Assembly (NCBI RefSeq): GCF_900112815.1
Contig: NZ_FOND01000010.1
Span: 62,001 to 126,000, forward strand
DNA from: Blastococcus tunisiensis
Lineage (GTDB): Bacteria; Actinomycetota; Actinomycetes; Mycobacteriales; Geodermatophilaceae
Direction: 5' to 3'
DNA: 64,000 nucleotides
Below are positions 53,821 through 62,675 of this stretch, one piece after another. A program made the position numbers and the translations under genes. Below the pieces are notes generated by a model that was not told the DNA's origin, searched no databases, and saw only the letters and a list, made by a program, of their open reading frames with translations. The stretch's first letter is position 1. Every line of letters starts with the position of its first letter.

Positions 53821-55074
53821 TCAGCCGACCGGAACGGGGGTGGCCGCGGTGGCGAGGGCGGACAGCCGGCCGGTGACCTGCGCGAGGTCCTCCCCCCGCT
53901 CCCAGGCCTGGCGGCAGGCCACGACGGCGCGCGGCCAGCCGAGGACGACGGCGGCCGAGAAGCCGCCGTCGCGGGAGTAGAGCGCGACGTCCTTCTCCCC
54001 GGCCGACGTGGTGCAGCGCAGGAAGCTCACCCGGTCGTCGGGGTGGATGCGCCCGACCATCTGGATCTTCAGACCGTGCTGGTCGGACCAGAAGTACGGC
54101 GCCTTCACGTGCGGACGCAGCTCGTCGGGGTGCAGCAGGTTGTGCGCCACGAGGTTGGCCTGCTCGACCGCGTTGGTCCAGTGCTCCACGAGGCGGTGCT
54201 CCCCGCTGCGCACGTCGAACCAGCGCGCGACGTCACCGACGGCGTACACGTCCGGCGCGCCGGATGCACGGCAGTACTCGTCGGTCAGCACGCCGCGGTC
54301 GAGGTCGAGACCGGAGTCCTCCAGCCACCGCGTGGCCGGGACCACACCGATGCCCACCACGACGGTCGCCGCCGGCAGCCGCCGGCCGTCGGCCAGGTGC
54401 ACGACACCGGTGCCGTCGGCCAGCGACTCCACCCGGGCGACCGCCGCCGAGCCCAGGACCGAGACCCCCGCGTCGGCGTGCAGCCGGCCGATCCGAGCGG
54501 CCACCTCGGAGCCGAGAGCCCGGGCGAACGGCTCCGGGAGCGCCTCGACGATCGTGACCTCCAGCCCCAGCTGCCGGGCACTGGAGGCCACCTCTGCACC
54601 GATGAAACCGCTGCCCACGACGACGACGGGACCACCACGGGAGAACTGCGCCCGGATGGCCTCGCTGTCCCGCAGTTCGCGAACGGTCCGGACCAGCGAG
54701 CCTTCGGGGGCCGGGATGCTCCGGGGGTGCGCGCCCGTGGCCAGCACGACGGCGTCGTAGGCCACCGGCTCGCCGTCGGACAGGATCACCTGCTTGCCGA
54801 CCGGGTCCAGCCGCGCCGCGGCGCGGCCCAGCACCGGCGTCAGGCCGTCGCCCGCCCAGCCGCCGGGACCGAGCAGCGGGATGTCGCCGGCGCTCTGGTC
54901 GCCCACGAGCACCTGCTTGGACAGCGGGGGCTTGTCGTAGGGCGCGACATCCTCCGCGCCGACGAGCACCACCTCGCCGGTATGGCCCGCGGCCCGGAGG
55001 GCCTGCCCGGTCCGGATCCCACCGACCGAGCTGCCGACGACGACGACCCGGCCGGGGATCCGGTCAGCCGTCAT
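53821..55074 (-). CDS. FAD-dependent ferredoxin reductase
   Basis: A 417-residue reductase of the rubredoxin/ferredoxin reductase type. The FAD motif is VVVVGSSVGGIRTGQAL, the NAD motif VVVVGSGFIGAEVASSA, and DVYAVGDVARW is the second FAD contact. It passes electrons from NAD(P)H to the ferredoxin and then the dioxygenase. ATG at 55074 lies 11 nt inside the ferredoxin gene end. The gene is 72 bp from the alpha subunit. Confidence 0.92.
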   Translation of the reverse strand: MTADRIPGRVVVVGSSVGGIRTGQALRAAGHTGEVVLVGAEDVAPYDKPPLSKQVLVGDQSAGDIPLLGPGGWAGDGLTPVLGRAAARLDPVGKQVILSDGEPVAYDAVVLATGAHPRSIPAPEGSLVRTVRELRDSEAIRAQFSRGGPVVVVGSGFIGAEVASSARQLGLEVTIVEALPEPFARALGSEVAARIGRLHADAGVSVLGSAAVARVESLADGTGVVHLADGRRLPAATVVVGIGVVPATRWLEDSGLDLDRGVLTDEYCRASGAPDVYAVGDVARWFDVRSGEHRLVEHWTNAVEQANLVAHNLLHPDELRPHVKAPYFWSDQHGLKIQMVGRIHPDDRVSFLRCTTSAGEKDVALYSRDGGFSAAVVLGWPRAVVACRQAWERGEDLAQVTGRLSALATAATPVPVG

Positions 55075-55264
55075 GATCGGCCAGCCAGACGGCCTGCACC
55101 GGGCAGCTGCGCACCGCGGCGCCGGACTTCTCCAGCTCGGCCTCGTCCACGGAGGTCCGCAGCAGGACGACCAGGCCGTCGTCGTCCAGGTCGAAGTGCT
55201 CCGGGTCCAGGTCGACACAGTTGCCGTAGCCCTGGCACTTGCCCACGTCCGCCTTGATCTGCAT
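55064..55264 (-). CDS. single-cluster ferredoxin with CxxYxxC motif
   Basis: A 66-residue ferredoxin. Ligands Cys10 and Cys16 flank Tyr13 in KCQGYGNC, and Cys54 precedes Pro55 in SCPVQAV: the C-x2-X-x2-C-xn-CP pattern of actinobacterial 3Fe-4S (sometimes 4Fe-4S) ferredoxins, with Tyr at the variable place. These usually serve P450s; here the neighbour is a Rieske dioxygenase. ATG at 55264 has GGAG about 9 nt upstream. First gene of the operon. Confidence 0.9.
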   Translation of the reverse strand: MQIKADVGKCQGYGNCVDLDPEHFDLDDDGLVVLLRTSVDEAELEKSGAAVRSCPVQAVWLADHDG

Positions 55265-55314
55265 GAGGTCGATCTCCGTACTCGTCCGGCACTGGGGGTC
55301 TGCGGCAGTGATGC

Positions 55315-55330
55315 GCCGCTGATCAGCGGC
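55315..55330. repeat. perfect 16-bp palindrome in the ferredoxin leader
   Basis: GCCGCTGATCAGCGGC lies in the 5' untranslated region of the ferredoxin operon, 50 bp upstream of its ATG. It may be a regulator site, for example for the IclR protein, or an RNA hairpin. Confidence 0.45.
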
Positions 55331-55364
55331 CTGTGCGACGCCGGCCGAGGCCGAAACCCGCACG

Positions 55365-55417
55365 TTGTGCAAATGGTCTGTCCAATATACCGTAAGAGTG
55401 GCCGCGGTCACTGTCAA
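55365..55417. promoter_or_regulatory. overlapping divergent promoters with GntR-type site
   Basis: Minus strand: TTGACA (55412-55417), 17 bp, TACGGT (55389-55394) for the ferredoxin-dioxygenase operon. Plus strand: TTGTGC (55365-55370), 17 bp, TACCGT (55388-55393) for the MFS gene. The two -10 boxes overlap by five bases. TGGTCTGTCCA (55374-55384), similar to FadR/GntR sites, fills the plus-strand spacer and falls at the minus-strand start site. Confidence 0.7.
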
Positions 55418-55460
55418 CCGTGCAGCCGGACATCCCGTCGTCGTGGAGAGGAGCCGCCGC

Positions 55461-56618
55461 ATGGCCGGAGCGCCGCAGGAGGGCGGAGGCGCCGCCCGCC
55501 GGGACGCGGTCGCCAGCCTGGCCGGGGCGGTGATCTTCGCCGTCGGACTCGGCATCGCCAGCGTCGCCGTGCCGCTGCTGGCGCTGCGGGTCGGCTATTC
55601 GGCCCCCGAGGTCGGGATCCTCGTCGCACTGTCCGCGGCGTCCCAGATGGGCACGCGGATCTTCATGGGCGCGATGATGCGACACCTGCCCGACAAGGTC
55701 TTCGTCGTCGTGGCGGCCGCCTCCCTCGCGGCGTCCTGCGGAGTCCTGGTGCTCTCGACCACGTGGCTGCTCTTCGCGGTGTCCCAGCTGCTCCAGGGCC
55801 TGGCCCGGGCCTTCTTCTGGACCGGCACGCAGACCCACGCCGTCCGCATGTCCGATTCCGCGGTCGGCGCGCTCGCGCGGGTCAACCTGGCCTCCGGCCT
55901 GGGGCAGATCGCCGGCCCACTGATGGCCGGGCTGCTCATCACCCGGTCGCCGCAACTGGCACTGGGGGTAGCCGCGGCCGTCAGCGCGCTGGGCGTGTTC
56001 AGCGCCCTGCTGCTCACCCGGCTCGCCCCCTTCGCCGCGCGCAGCAAGGACCGCAGCCGGGTCCAGGTCTGGCGGCGCCCGGGGGTGGACGTCGCCTGCT
56101 GGGCCGGCGCCAGTGCCGGTGCCTGGCGCGGGCTGCTCGGGTCCTACGTCCCGGTGGCCCTGGAGCACGCCCGGCAGAGCTCGACGACGATCGGCGCCCT
56201 CGTGGCCGTGGCCAACGGCGCCCAGGTGGCCGGCAGCGCGGTCGCGGGCCGGCTGCGCGGCGCCGGGCTGCGCCTGTCCCTGGTGCTGGGCGTCCTCGCC
56301 AGCGGCATCGGCATCGCGGTGGTCGGGCCGCTCGCCGGCGCGGCTGTGCTCTGCGCCGTCGCGCTGTGCGTCTCGGGGATCGGGGCGGGCGCGCTGCAGA
56401 CGGTGGGTCCCGCCGTCGCCACCGACGCCGTCCACCCCGAGGAACGCGGCGAGGCGATCGCGTCGGCGGGCACGTTCCGGGCGGCGGCCCTCCTGCTGGC
56501 GCCGTTCGCCGTCGCGGGCCTGGTGACCGTCATTCCGCTCAGTGCCGCCATTCTCACCGCCGGGCTGCTCATCACCGCTCCTGCGGTGGGCGTGGGCCGG
56601 CTCCGCCCGGCGGGCTGA
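55461..56618 (+). CDS. MFS transporter
   Basis: A 385-residue, 12-helix MFS protein. Segments include VASLAGAVIFAVGLGIASVA, GIASVAVPLLALRVGYSAPE and FFWTGTQTHAVRMSD. It does not match a substrate-defined subfamily by eye. ATG at 55461 has GAGAGGAG about 8 nt upstream. It shares a promoter region with the dioxygenase operon and precedes the gntR gene, so uptake or efflux of a pathway compound is likely. Confidence 0.82.
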   Translation: MAGAPQEGGGAARRDAVASLAGAVIFAVGLGIASVAVPLLALRVGYSAPEVGILVALSAASQMGTRIFMGAMMRHLPDKVFVVVAAASLAASCGVLVLSTTWLLFAVSQLLQGLARAFFWTGTQTHAVRMSDSAVGALARVNLASGLGQIAGPLMAGLLITRSPQLALGVAAAVSALGVFSALLLTRLAPFAARSKDRSRVQVWRRPGVDVACWAGASAGAWRGLLGSYVPVALEHARQSSTTIGALVAVANGAQVAGSAVAGRLRGAGLRLSLVLGVLASGIGIAVVGPLAGAAVLCAVALCVSGIGAGALQTVGPAVATDAVHPEERGEAIASAGTFRAAALLLAPFAVAGLVTVIPLSAAILTAGLLITAPAVGVGRLRPAG

Positions 56619-56710
56619 CCCCCGTGCCCACCAGGAAGGGACACTTGTCACCTGCGAGTCCGGTCCGTCCGGGTGCAGTAGCGTCCGCGCTGGATGAGAG
56701 GAGACGGGCC

Positions 56711-57427
56711 GTGAGTGAAGGCTCCGCCCCATCCAACGCCGGGTTGTTCCAGCCGGTCGCGGTCGGACGCATCTCGCAGGCGATCGTCGACCAGGTACGA
56801 GCGCTGATCCGCACCGGCGAGCTGGCCATCGGCGCCCGGCTGCCGTCCGAGCGGGAGCTCTGCGAGAGGTTCGGGGTCAGCCGGGTGACCGTGCGGGAGG
56901 CCTTGCGGGTGCTCGAGGCGAACGGCCTGATCGAGATCCGCGTCGGCTCACGGGGTGGCGCTTTCGTGACCGCTCCCACGACCGGGCGGATCGGCGAGGG
57001 AATCACCGATCTGCTCAGCATGTCCGCGCTGTCGGCGGCCGAGGTGACCGAGGCCCGCGTCGTGTTCGAGCTGGGCGTCGTGCCCCTGGTGTGCGAGCGC
57101 GCCACCGACGAGGAACTCGACGAGTTGATGGCGCTGTGCGACGAGGCGGCGCGGGCGCGGGAGGGAGGGACCTACACGGTGACGATGTCCTTCGACTTCC
57201 ATCTCCGGGTCGCGGCCGCGGCGCACAATCCCGCACTGGTCATGCTCATGCGCTCGTTGCGCGAGCCTGTGCTGATGTCCCTGCGCGAGGCGCAGCACGA
57301 GGGCCGCCAGGGCGTCGCGGAGCACCGCACGTTCGTCGAGGCCGTCCGGGCCCGCGACGCCGACCGCGCGCAGCGGGTCATGGCCGAGCATCTCCAGCGG
57401 ACCGCCCGCCGCGTCGCCGGGCGCTGA
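56711..57427 (+). CDS. GntR/FadR-type (FCD) regulator
   Basis: A 238-residue regulator. The winged HTH is LPSERELCERFGVSRVTVRE followed by ALRVLEANGLIEIRVGSRGG; the FCD effector domain has metal-site residues in FDFHLRVAAAAHNP and EHRTFVEAVRARD. FCD regulators usually sense organic acids. GTG at 56711 has GAGGAG 7 nt upstream. The TGGTCTGTCCA site at the divergent promoters is its most likely target. Confidence 0.9.
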   Translation: MSEGSAPSNAGLFQPVAVGRISQAIVDQVRALIRTGELAIGARLPSERELCERFGVSRVTVREALRVLEANGLIEIRVGSRGGAFVTAPTTGRIGEGITDLLSMSALSAAEVTEARVVFELGVVPLVCERATDEELDELMALCDEAARAREGGTYTVTMSFDFHLRVAAAAHNPALVMLMRSLREPVLMSLREAQHEGRQGVAEHRTFVEAVRARDADRAQRVMAEHLQRTARRVAGR

Positions 57428-57436
57428 GCCGGCTGG

Positions 57437-57471
57437 CCGCCGGGGACGGACCGAGGCCCGATCCCCGGCGG
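57437..57471. terminator. bidirectional terminator hairpin
   Basis: CCGCCGGGGA (57437-57446) and TCCCCGGCGG (57462-57471) form a perfect 10-bp stem with a 15-nt loop in the 48-bp gap between convergent gntR and the class II aldolase gene. Confidence 0.65.
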
Positions 57472-57475
57472 TGAG

Positions 57476-58237
57476 TCAGAGAGGGTCCGCCAGGCCGGCG
57501 AGCTGCAGCCTGCTCACGTTGTACGCCCAGACCTGCGCATCGTTGAACGCCGAGCCGAGGTCGGGCATGGCGCTGACGTCCTCCGCGGACAGCTCGGGCG
57601 GCGTCGTCCCGAAACTGTTGGCCTGCAGCGTCATCCGGGCCAGCGCGTCGAGGTTCAGTGCGCGGACGACGGCCTGCTCCACGGAGTCACCCGTAGCGAC
57701 GATGCCGTGCCCCCGCAGGATGCACACGGACCGGTCGCCCAGGGCCCGTGCCACGTCCTGCCCCAGCTCCGGCCGGTTGATGAGCACACCGCGCGGATAG
57801 GTCGGGACACCTTCCTGGGCCATCCGCATGGCGGGGATGTTGTACGCGCCCACGATCGGGCGCAGGGGCAGACCGGCCAGGTCGGCGGCGACGACCGCCG
57901 GCGGGTGCACGTGCACCACGGCCTGGACGTCCGGCCGGGCCCGGAGGATCTCCGTGTGGATGGGCAGCTCGTTCGGGGCCGAGAAGCCGACCGGCATCTC
58001 GCTCTCGCCGTCGAGGGAGACCGCATGCACGTCGTCGGATCCAGTGAAGAGCAGCCCCCGCTCCTGGGGGCCCCGGCAGCGCACGAGGAGCTCGTCGCCT
58101 GCGGTGCGGACGCTGATGTGCCCCAGGATGTCCTCGGCCAGGCCGCGGTAGGCCAGCACCCGGCAGCCCAGGGCGACGAGGTCGCCGAGGTCCGACGTCG
58201 TGCCGAGGCCGGGAACCGTCCGGTCGGTGATGGTCAC
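57476..58237 (-). CDS. class II aldolase/adducin-family protein
   Basis: A 253-residue class II aldolase-fold protein. Metal-site motifs are VVHVHPPAVVAADLAG near residue 100 and LRGHGIVATGDSVEQA near 170; GHISVR is the N-terminal signature. Members act as sugar-phosphate aldolases or as decarboxylases, including those of aromatic dicarboxylate routes. GTG at 58237 has AGGAG 7 nt upstream; GTG 58243 would overlap the upstream stop. It is cotranscribed with the dehydrogenase. Confidence 0.9.
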   Translation of the reverse strand: MTITDRTVPGLGTTSDLGDLVALGCRVLAYRGLAEDILGHISVRTAGDELLVRCRGPQERGLLFTGSDDVHAVSLDGESEMPVGFSAPNELPIHTEILRARPDVQAVVHVHPPAVVAADLAGLPLRPIVGAYNIPAMRMAQEGVPTYPRGVLINRPELGQDVARALGDRSVCILRGHGIVATGDSVEQAVVRALNLDALARMTLQANSFGTTPPELSAEDVSAMPDLGSAFNDAQVWAYNVSRLQLAGLADPL

Positions 58238-58239
58238 GG

Positions 58240-59127
58240 TCACGCTCCTGTTCGTGGGGGCATCGCCCGCAGTGCCTGAAGAAGTGCGGAGCTCTCCGGA
58301 TAAGGACGCTCGCGGTAGGGGGTGCCCCCGGCGGTGACGAAGAAGTCGACGGCTGCCGACAGCAGCCGGCTGCGGACGCCCGCGTCGGCGGCCATGGCCT
58401 CGGCGAGGGCGAGATCCTTCTCGATCGTGCTCGCCGGGGCGTGGGTGGCGATACCCGCGGCATCGCCCCGGAAGAACTTGGCAGCCGTGGAGAAGCCGGA
58501 GTCCGACCCGCTGGACTCCTCGATGGCCGTGGCCACCGTCTCGGCGTCCAGCCCGAGGGCCGCACCCACGAGCAGGGCCTCGGCGGAAGCGAGGTACCAG
58601 CTGTACTTCACCTGCTGATTGAGCAGTTTGACCGCGTAGCCCGCCCCGCGCCGGCCACAGTGGACGATGACCCGGGACACGGCTGCGAGGACCTCCTCGT
58701 CCGCGCCGAGCACGCCCGGCCGGCCACCGACCAGGACGGTCATGTGCGGCGCCTTCCGGCTCACGGGGCAGTCGACGAACCGGCGACCGGCGGCGTCGAA
58801 TGCCGAGCCGAGTTCCTCGGCCAGGTCCGGGCCGCAGGTGGACATGTCGAGCATCGCCGCGCCCCGCCGCAGGCCCGCCAGGACACCGTCGGCAGGATCC
58901 AGCGCCACCGCGCGAACCTGGTCCGGGCCGGGCAGGAACGTGAGGACGACGTCGCTGGCGGCGGCCAGCTCCCGCGGGCCGGCCGCTGCCTCTGCCCCCT
59001 TGGCCACCATGGCGGCCACCGGGTCGGGCCGGATGTCGTAGCAGCGCACGGGCCATCCGGCGCCGAGCAGGGACTCGGTCAGGGCGATTCCCATGCCGCC
59101 GAGACCGATGACTCCCACCTGTCTCAC
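58240..59127 (-). CDS. 3-hydroxyisobutyrate dehydrogenase-family protein
   Basis: A 295-residue beta-hydroxyacid dehydrogenase. The NAD motif is VGVIGLGGMGIALTESLL; FVDCPVSRKAPHM matches the substrate-loop region; the catalytic Lys is probably in GYAVKLLNQQVKYSWYLAS. It oxidises a beta-hydroxy acid. GTG at 59127 has GGGAGGA about 7 nt upstream. Together with the class II aldolase it resembles part of four-carbon acid-sugar pathways, but no DUF1537 kinase is present. Confidence 0.9.
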   Translation of the reverse strand: MRQVGVIGLGGMGIALTESLLGAGWPVRCYDIRPDPVAAMVAKGAEAAAGPRELAAASDVVLTFLPGPDQVRAVALDPADGVLAGLRRGAAMLDMSTCGPDLAEELGSAFDAAGRRFVDCPVSRKAPHMTVLVGGRPGVLGADEEVLAAVSRVIVHCGRRGAGYAVKLLNQQVKYSWYLASAEALLVGAALGLDAETVATAIEESSGSDSGFSTAAKFFRGDAAGIATHAPASTIEKDLALAEAMAADAGVRSRLLSAAVDFFVTAGGTPYRERPYPESSALLQALRAMPPRTGA

Positions 59128-59150
59128 GACGCTTCCTCCCGACCAAGCCA

Positions 59151-59167
59151 GCAGAAACGTTTTCTGC
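59151..59167. promoter_or_regulatory. GCAGAAA-CGT-TTTCTGC operator-like palindrome
   Basis: A 17-bp palindrome with a CG centre lies 24 bp upstream of the dehydrogenase start, in the 307-bp gap before tctA. A half site, TTTCTGC, recurs at 59280-59286, beside TTGACA (59265-59270) on the plus strand. The rest of the gap shows no gene. Confidence 0.5.
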
Positions 59168-59434
59168 CGTGCGGACTGTACGTGGCGCTCATCACGATGG
59201 ACAAGGGACCACCCGGGCCAGCTGTTCACGCTCAGAACCACGTCCGCGCCTCGGAACACCCGGCTTGACAAAGAACTCATTTCTGCTCGACCATCCGTGC
59301 CGGACGTGATGCACAGCACGTCAGGCCGCAGGGGTCGAGAACCGGACACCATCACCGTCCGGGTCGACGCCTCTGCATCCCCACCCCGGTTGGCCGACTC
59401 GGTCATGCGGACCACTACGTCCCCTGGAGCTTCC

Positions 59435-60946
59435 GTGGGCGAGGCACTCCTCGACAGCCTGTCGCAGGTTCTGCAACTGCAGACCCTCGGCCTGATGCTG
59501 CTCGGCGTCGCGATCGGCTTCGTCGTCGGCATCCTGCCCGGCCTCGGCGGCCCGGTGACGCTGGCGCTGATGCTGCCCTTCACGTTCGGCATGGAGCCGG
59601 TCGAGGCCTTCGCCTTCCTGCTCGGGATGCTGGTGGTCACCTCCACGACCGGCGACATCACCTCCGTCCTCTTCGGCATCCCGGGCGAGGCGACCTCGGC
59701 GGCCGCCACACTCGACGGGTACCCCCTCACGCGGCGCGGACAGGGCGGCCGGGCCCTCGGGGCGGTGCTCTTCAGCTCCGCCCTGGGATCGGTGTTCGGC
59801 GCGTTCGTCCTCGCCGCGATGGTGCCGGTCATCCGCCCGGTCGTCCTGGCCCTGAGCGCCCCCGAATTCTTCATGCTCACCCTCGTAGGGCTGACGTTCG
59901 TGGTGGCGCTGTCGGGCAAGAAGGTGCTAAAGGGCCTGCTCATGGCCGCCCTGGGCCTGCTGGTGGCCCTCATCGGGATCGACTCCCAGGAGGGGATCCC
60001 CCGCTACACGATGGACGAGATCTACCTGTGGGACGGCATCCCGTTGGTTCCGCTCGTGGTCGGCCTCTTCGGTGGAGCCGAGGTCCTGCAGCTGATGCTC
60101 AGCCGCAGCAGCATCGCCGGCGGTGCCGGCGAGATGCCGAAGCGGATCACCGGCATCGGCGAGGGCATTCGCGACACACTGCGCCACTGGCCGGTCGTCC
60201 TGCGGGCCAGCGCCATCGGCTCCACGATCGGCATGATCCCGGGCCTCGGCGGTTCGGTGGCCCAGTTCATCGCCTACGGCCAGGCCCGGCAGTCGTCCAA
60301 GAACCCCGAGCAGTTCGGCAAGGGGGCGATCGACGGCGTCATCGCCTCCGGCGCGGTCAACAACGCGAAGGACGGCGGCTCGCTCGTTCCCACCATCGCC
60401 TTCGGCATCCCCGGCGGAGCGGCCACCGCCGTGCTGCTGAGCGCCTTCCTGATCGCCGGACTCGACCCGGGCCCGGAGATGCTCACCACCGAGCTCGACG
60501 TCACCTACTCCATGGTGTGGATCGTCGTCCTGGCCAACATCGTCGCCGTCGCGGCCGCCTTCGCGTTCCTCCGCCCGCTCACCCGGCTGACCTTCATCTC
60601 AGGCCCGCTCCTGGTGCCCTTCCTCCTGCTCCTGCTGGGGCTGGGCGCCTACAGCTCCAGCAACTCCTTCGGCGACGTCCTCGTCATGCTGGTGGCCGCG
60701 GCGATCGGCGTGGCCTGCATCCGCTGGGACTGGCCGCGCGTGCCCTTCCTGCTGGCCGTGGTCCTCGGCGGCATCGCCGAGCGCTACCTGTTCGTCTCCT
60801 ATTCGCTGTTCGGGTGGGACTGGCTCCTCCGCCCGACGGTCATCGGCCTGGCCGTGGTGCTCCTCCTCGTCTTCGTGGTCCCCGCGCTCCGGCGTCGCCA
60901 GGCCCGTTCCCGGAACGCCCCCGTCGCCGAGGAGGTCCGTTCGTGA
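59435..60946 (+). CDS. tctA: tripartite tricarboxylate transporter large membrane subunit
   Basis: A 503-residue, about 12-helix TctA protein. The two GLGG motifs stand in GILPGLGGPVTLALMLPFTF-like and GMIPGLGGSVAQFIAYGQA contexts; GIPGEATSAAATLDGYPL is also typical. It takes up carboxylates using the ion gradient with TctB and TctC. GTG at 59435 has GGAG 6 nt upstream and gives the usual short N-terminus. It overlaps tctB by 4 nt. Confidence 0.93.
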   Translation: MGEALLDSLSQVLQLQTLGLMLLGVAIGFVVGILPGLGGPVTLALMLPFTFGMEPVEAFAFLLGMLVVTSTTGDITSVLFGIPGEATSAAATLDGYPLTRRGQGGRALGAVLFSSALGSVFGAFVLAAMVPVIRPVVLALSAPEFFMLTLVGLTFVVALSGKKVLKGLLMAALGLLVALIGIDSQEGIPRYTMDEIYLWDGIPLVPLVVGLFGGAEVLQLMLSRSSIAGGAGEMPKRITGIGEGIRDTLRHWPVVLRASAIGSTIGMIPGLGGSVAQFIAYGQARQSSKNPEQFGKGAIDGVIASGAVNNAKDGGSLVPTIAFGIPGGAATAVLLSAFLIAGLDPGPEMLTTELDVTYSMVWIVVLANIVAVAAAFAFLRPLTRLTFISGPLLVPFLLLLLGLGAYSSSNSFGDVLVMLVAAAIGVACIRWDWPRVPFLLAVVLGGIAERYLFVSYSLFGWDWLLRPTVIGLAVVLLLVFVVPALRRRQARSRNAPVAEEVRS

Positions 60947-61494
60947 CCACGCCCGAGACCCCGACCGACACCGCGAACCCGGCCGCGGCCGAGCGCCGGA
61001 CCGAGCGCCGGCTGCCGGTGGCCGACATCGTCATCAGCCTCGGCCTGGCCGCGCTGTTCGGCAACGCCTTCTGGATCGCGACGGAGTGGTCGGTCAGGGC
61101 GGGGCTGTTCCCGCGCATGGTCACCGGTGTCGGCCTGGCGCTGGCCCTGCTGCACGTGGTGATCCTGCTCCTGCGCGCCCGAACCCCCGTGCCGGTCGTC
61201 GAGGAGCGGGTGGATGCAGACGACGAGGCCGAGGGCGACGTCGAGTACGTCTTCGCCCACGCCGGTGGCCGCGCCTGGGCCGGTTCGCTGGCGTGGGTCG
61301 CCGCCTTCTTCGTCGGGCTGTACGTCGCCGGGCTCTTCGTCGTCGCACCGCTGTTCGCTCTGACCTACCTGCGGTTCTCCGTCCGCAGGCCCTGGGTGTT
61401 CAGCGTCGCCTACGCGGCCGTGATCCTCGCCGTGCTGTACCTCGCGTTCGAGGTGGCGTTGCAGCTGCCGGTGCCGCCCGGGCTCTTCCTCTGA
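60943..61494 (+). CDS. tctB: tripartite tricarboxylate transporter small membrane subunit
   Basis: A 183-residue TctB protein with four helices: VADIVISLGLAALFGNAFWI, FPRMVTGVGLALALLHVVIL, LAWVAAFFVGLYVAGLFVV and VFSVAYAAVILAVLYLAFEV. An acidic loop (residues 72-85) separates the halves. GTG at 60943 overlaps the tctA stop and has GAGGAGG 7 nt upstream. Confidence 0.88.
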   Translation: MTTPETPTDTANPAAAERRTERRLPVADIVISLGLAALFGNAFWIATEWSVRAGLFPRMVTGVGLALALLHVVILLLRARTPVPVVEERVDADDEAEGDVEYVFAHAGGRAWAGSLAWVAAFFVGLYVAGLFVVAPLFALTYLRFSVRRPWVFSVAYAAVILAVLYLAFEVALQLPVPPGLFL

Positions 61495-61628
61495 CCCCCG
61501 TCCACCGGCGTGCCCGGTGGACGGCATGCACAGCCGCACGACGCCGATGGACCGACGCCCGCTCCGGCGGTCCCACTCCACCGGCCAGCACCAGCATCCG
61601 CACTGCCACCCGAGCCAAGGAGAACGTC

Positions 61629-62666
61629 ATGACCCACAGGCCGTTGACCGCTCTGCGCCGCACCGGCGGAGCCGTCGTGCTCGTCGCCGCCCTCGCCGCC
61701 TGCGGGCAGGACGCCGACGCGACCGGGGACGCCGCGGCCGCGAAGTTCTACGAGGGCGAGAATCTCGACTTCGTGGTTCCCTACGACGCCGGTGGCGGCT
61801 ACGACGTCTACGCCCGCGCCATGGCGCCCTACCTGGGCGAGTGTCTCGGGGCCGAGGTCGTCGTCCGCAACGAGCCCGGTGCCGGAAGCCTGCTCGCCAC
61901 CAACACGACGGCCAAGGCCGGGCCGGACGAGCGCCGGATCCAGATCACCAACTCGGTCGGCACGACCAGCGCGCAGATCGCGGGCGCCGACGGCGTCATG
62001 TTCGACATGTCGGAGTTCTCGATCATCGGTCGGGTGGCGACCGCTCCGGACACCGTCGCCGTGGCCACCGACGGGCGGCTGACCTCGTTCCAGGACATGA
62101 TCGACTCCGAGGAGACGGTCCGCTTCGCCGCCACCGGCCCCGGCAGCAACGAGTACATCGCGGCCAGCGTGCTGTCGGCCATCTACGGCTTCCCGATCGA
62201 GGTCGTCACCGGCTTCGGCGGTTCGGGTGAGGCCCGCCTGGCGGTCATCGCCGGTAACGCCGACGCCCACGCCAGCACCTGGGACAGCGTGCTCGGCCCG
62301 GTGGAGAGCGGCGAGGTCGAGGCCGTCGTCGTGGCCAGCGACGAGCCGGTGGAACTGCTTCCCGACACGCCGGTCGTGACCGACTTCGTCCCCGAGTCCG
62401 ACGAGGGCAAGGAGCTGCTCGACGACCTGGTGGCGCTCGAGACCCTCGGCCGCGGGCTGGTGGCGCCCCCCGGCCTCCCGGAGGACCAGCTGGCCGAGCT
62501 CCGTGAGGGCTTCGAGTGCGCCACCAGCAACGAGGACCTGATCCAGGAGCTGGACCAGCAGCAGCGCCCGATCGACGTCCTGACCGGCGACGAGTACCTG
62601 GAGCTGCTCGAGTCCGTCCTCGACACCTCGCCGGAGTTCGCCGCGGTGCTGAAGGACTCCTTCTGA
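61629..62666 (+). CDS. tctC: tripartite tricarboxylate transporter binding lipoprotein
   Basis: A 345-residue TctC-type binding protein. The lipoprotein signal AVVLVAALAACG gives a lipobox Cys near 25. The binding domain has VPYDAGGGYDVYARAMAPYL, VVVRNEPGAGSLLATN and GSNEYIAASVL. The usual ligands are di- and tricarboxylates or aromatic acids. ATG at 61629 has AAGGAG 7 nt upstream, 134 bp after tctB. A strong hairpin follows. Confidence 0.92.
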   Translation: MTHRPLTALRRTGGAVVLVAALAACGQDADATGDAAAAKFYEGENLDFVVPYDAGGGYDVYARAMAPYLGECLGAEVVVRNEPGAGSLLATNTTAKAGPDERRIQITNSVGTTSAQIAGADGVMFDMSEFSIIGRVATAPDTVAVATDGRLTSFQDMIDSEETVRFAATGPGSNEYIAASVLSAIYGFPIEVVTGFGGSGEARLAVIAGNADAHASTWDSVLGPVESGEVEAVVVASDEPVELLPDTPVVTDFVPESDEGKELLDDLVALETLGRGLVAPPGLPEDQLAELREGFECATSNEDLIQELDQQQRPIDVLTGDEYLELLESVLDTSPEFAAVLKDSF

Positions 62667-62675
62667 GTTGAGACA

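Noticed and set aside
57476-59127. Complete acid-sugar (threonate/erythronate) pathway
   Set aside because: A class II aldolase and a hydroxyacid dehydrogenase are present, but the DUF1537 kinase and isomerase are missing.
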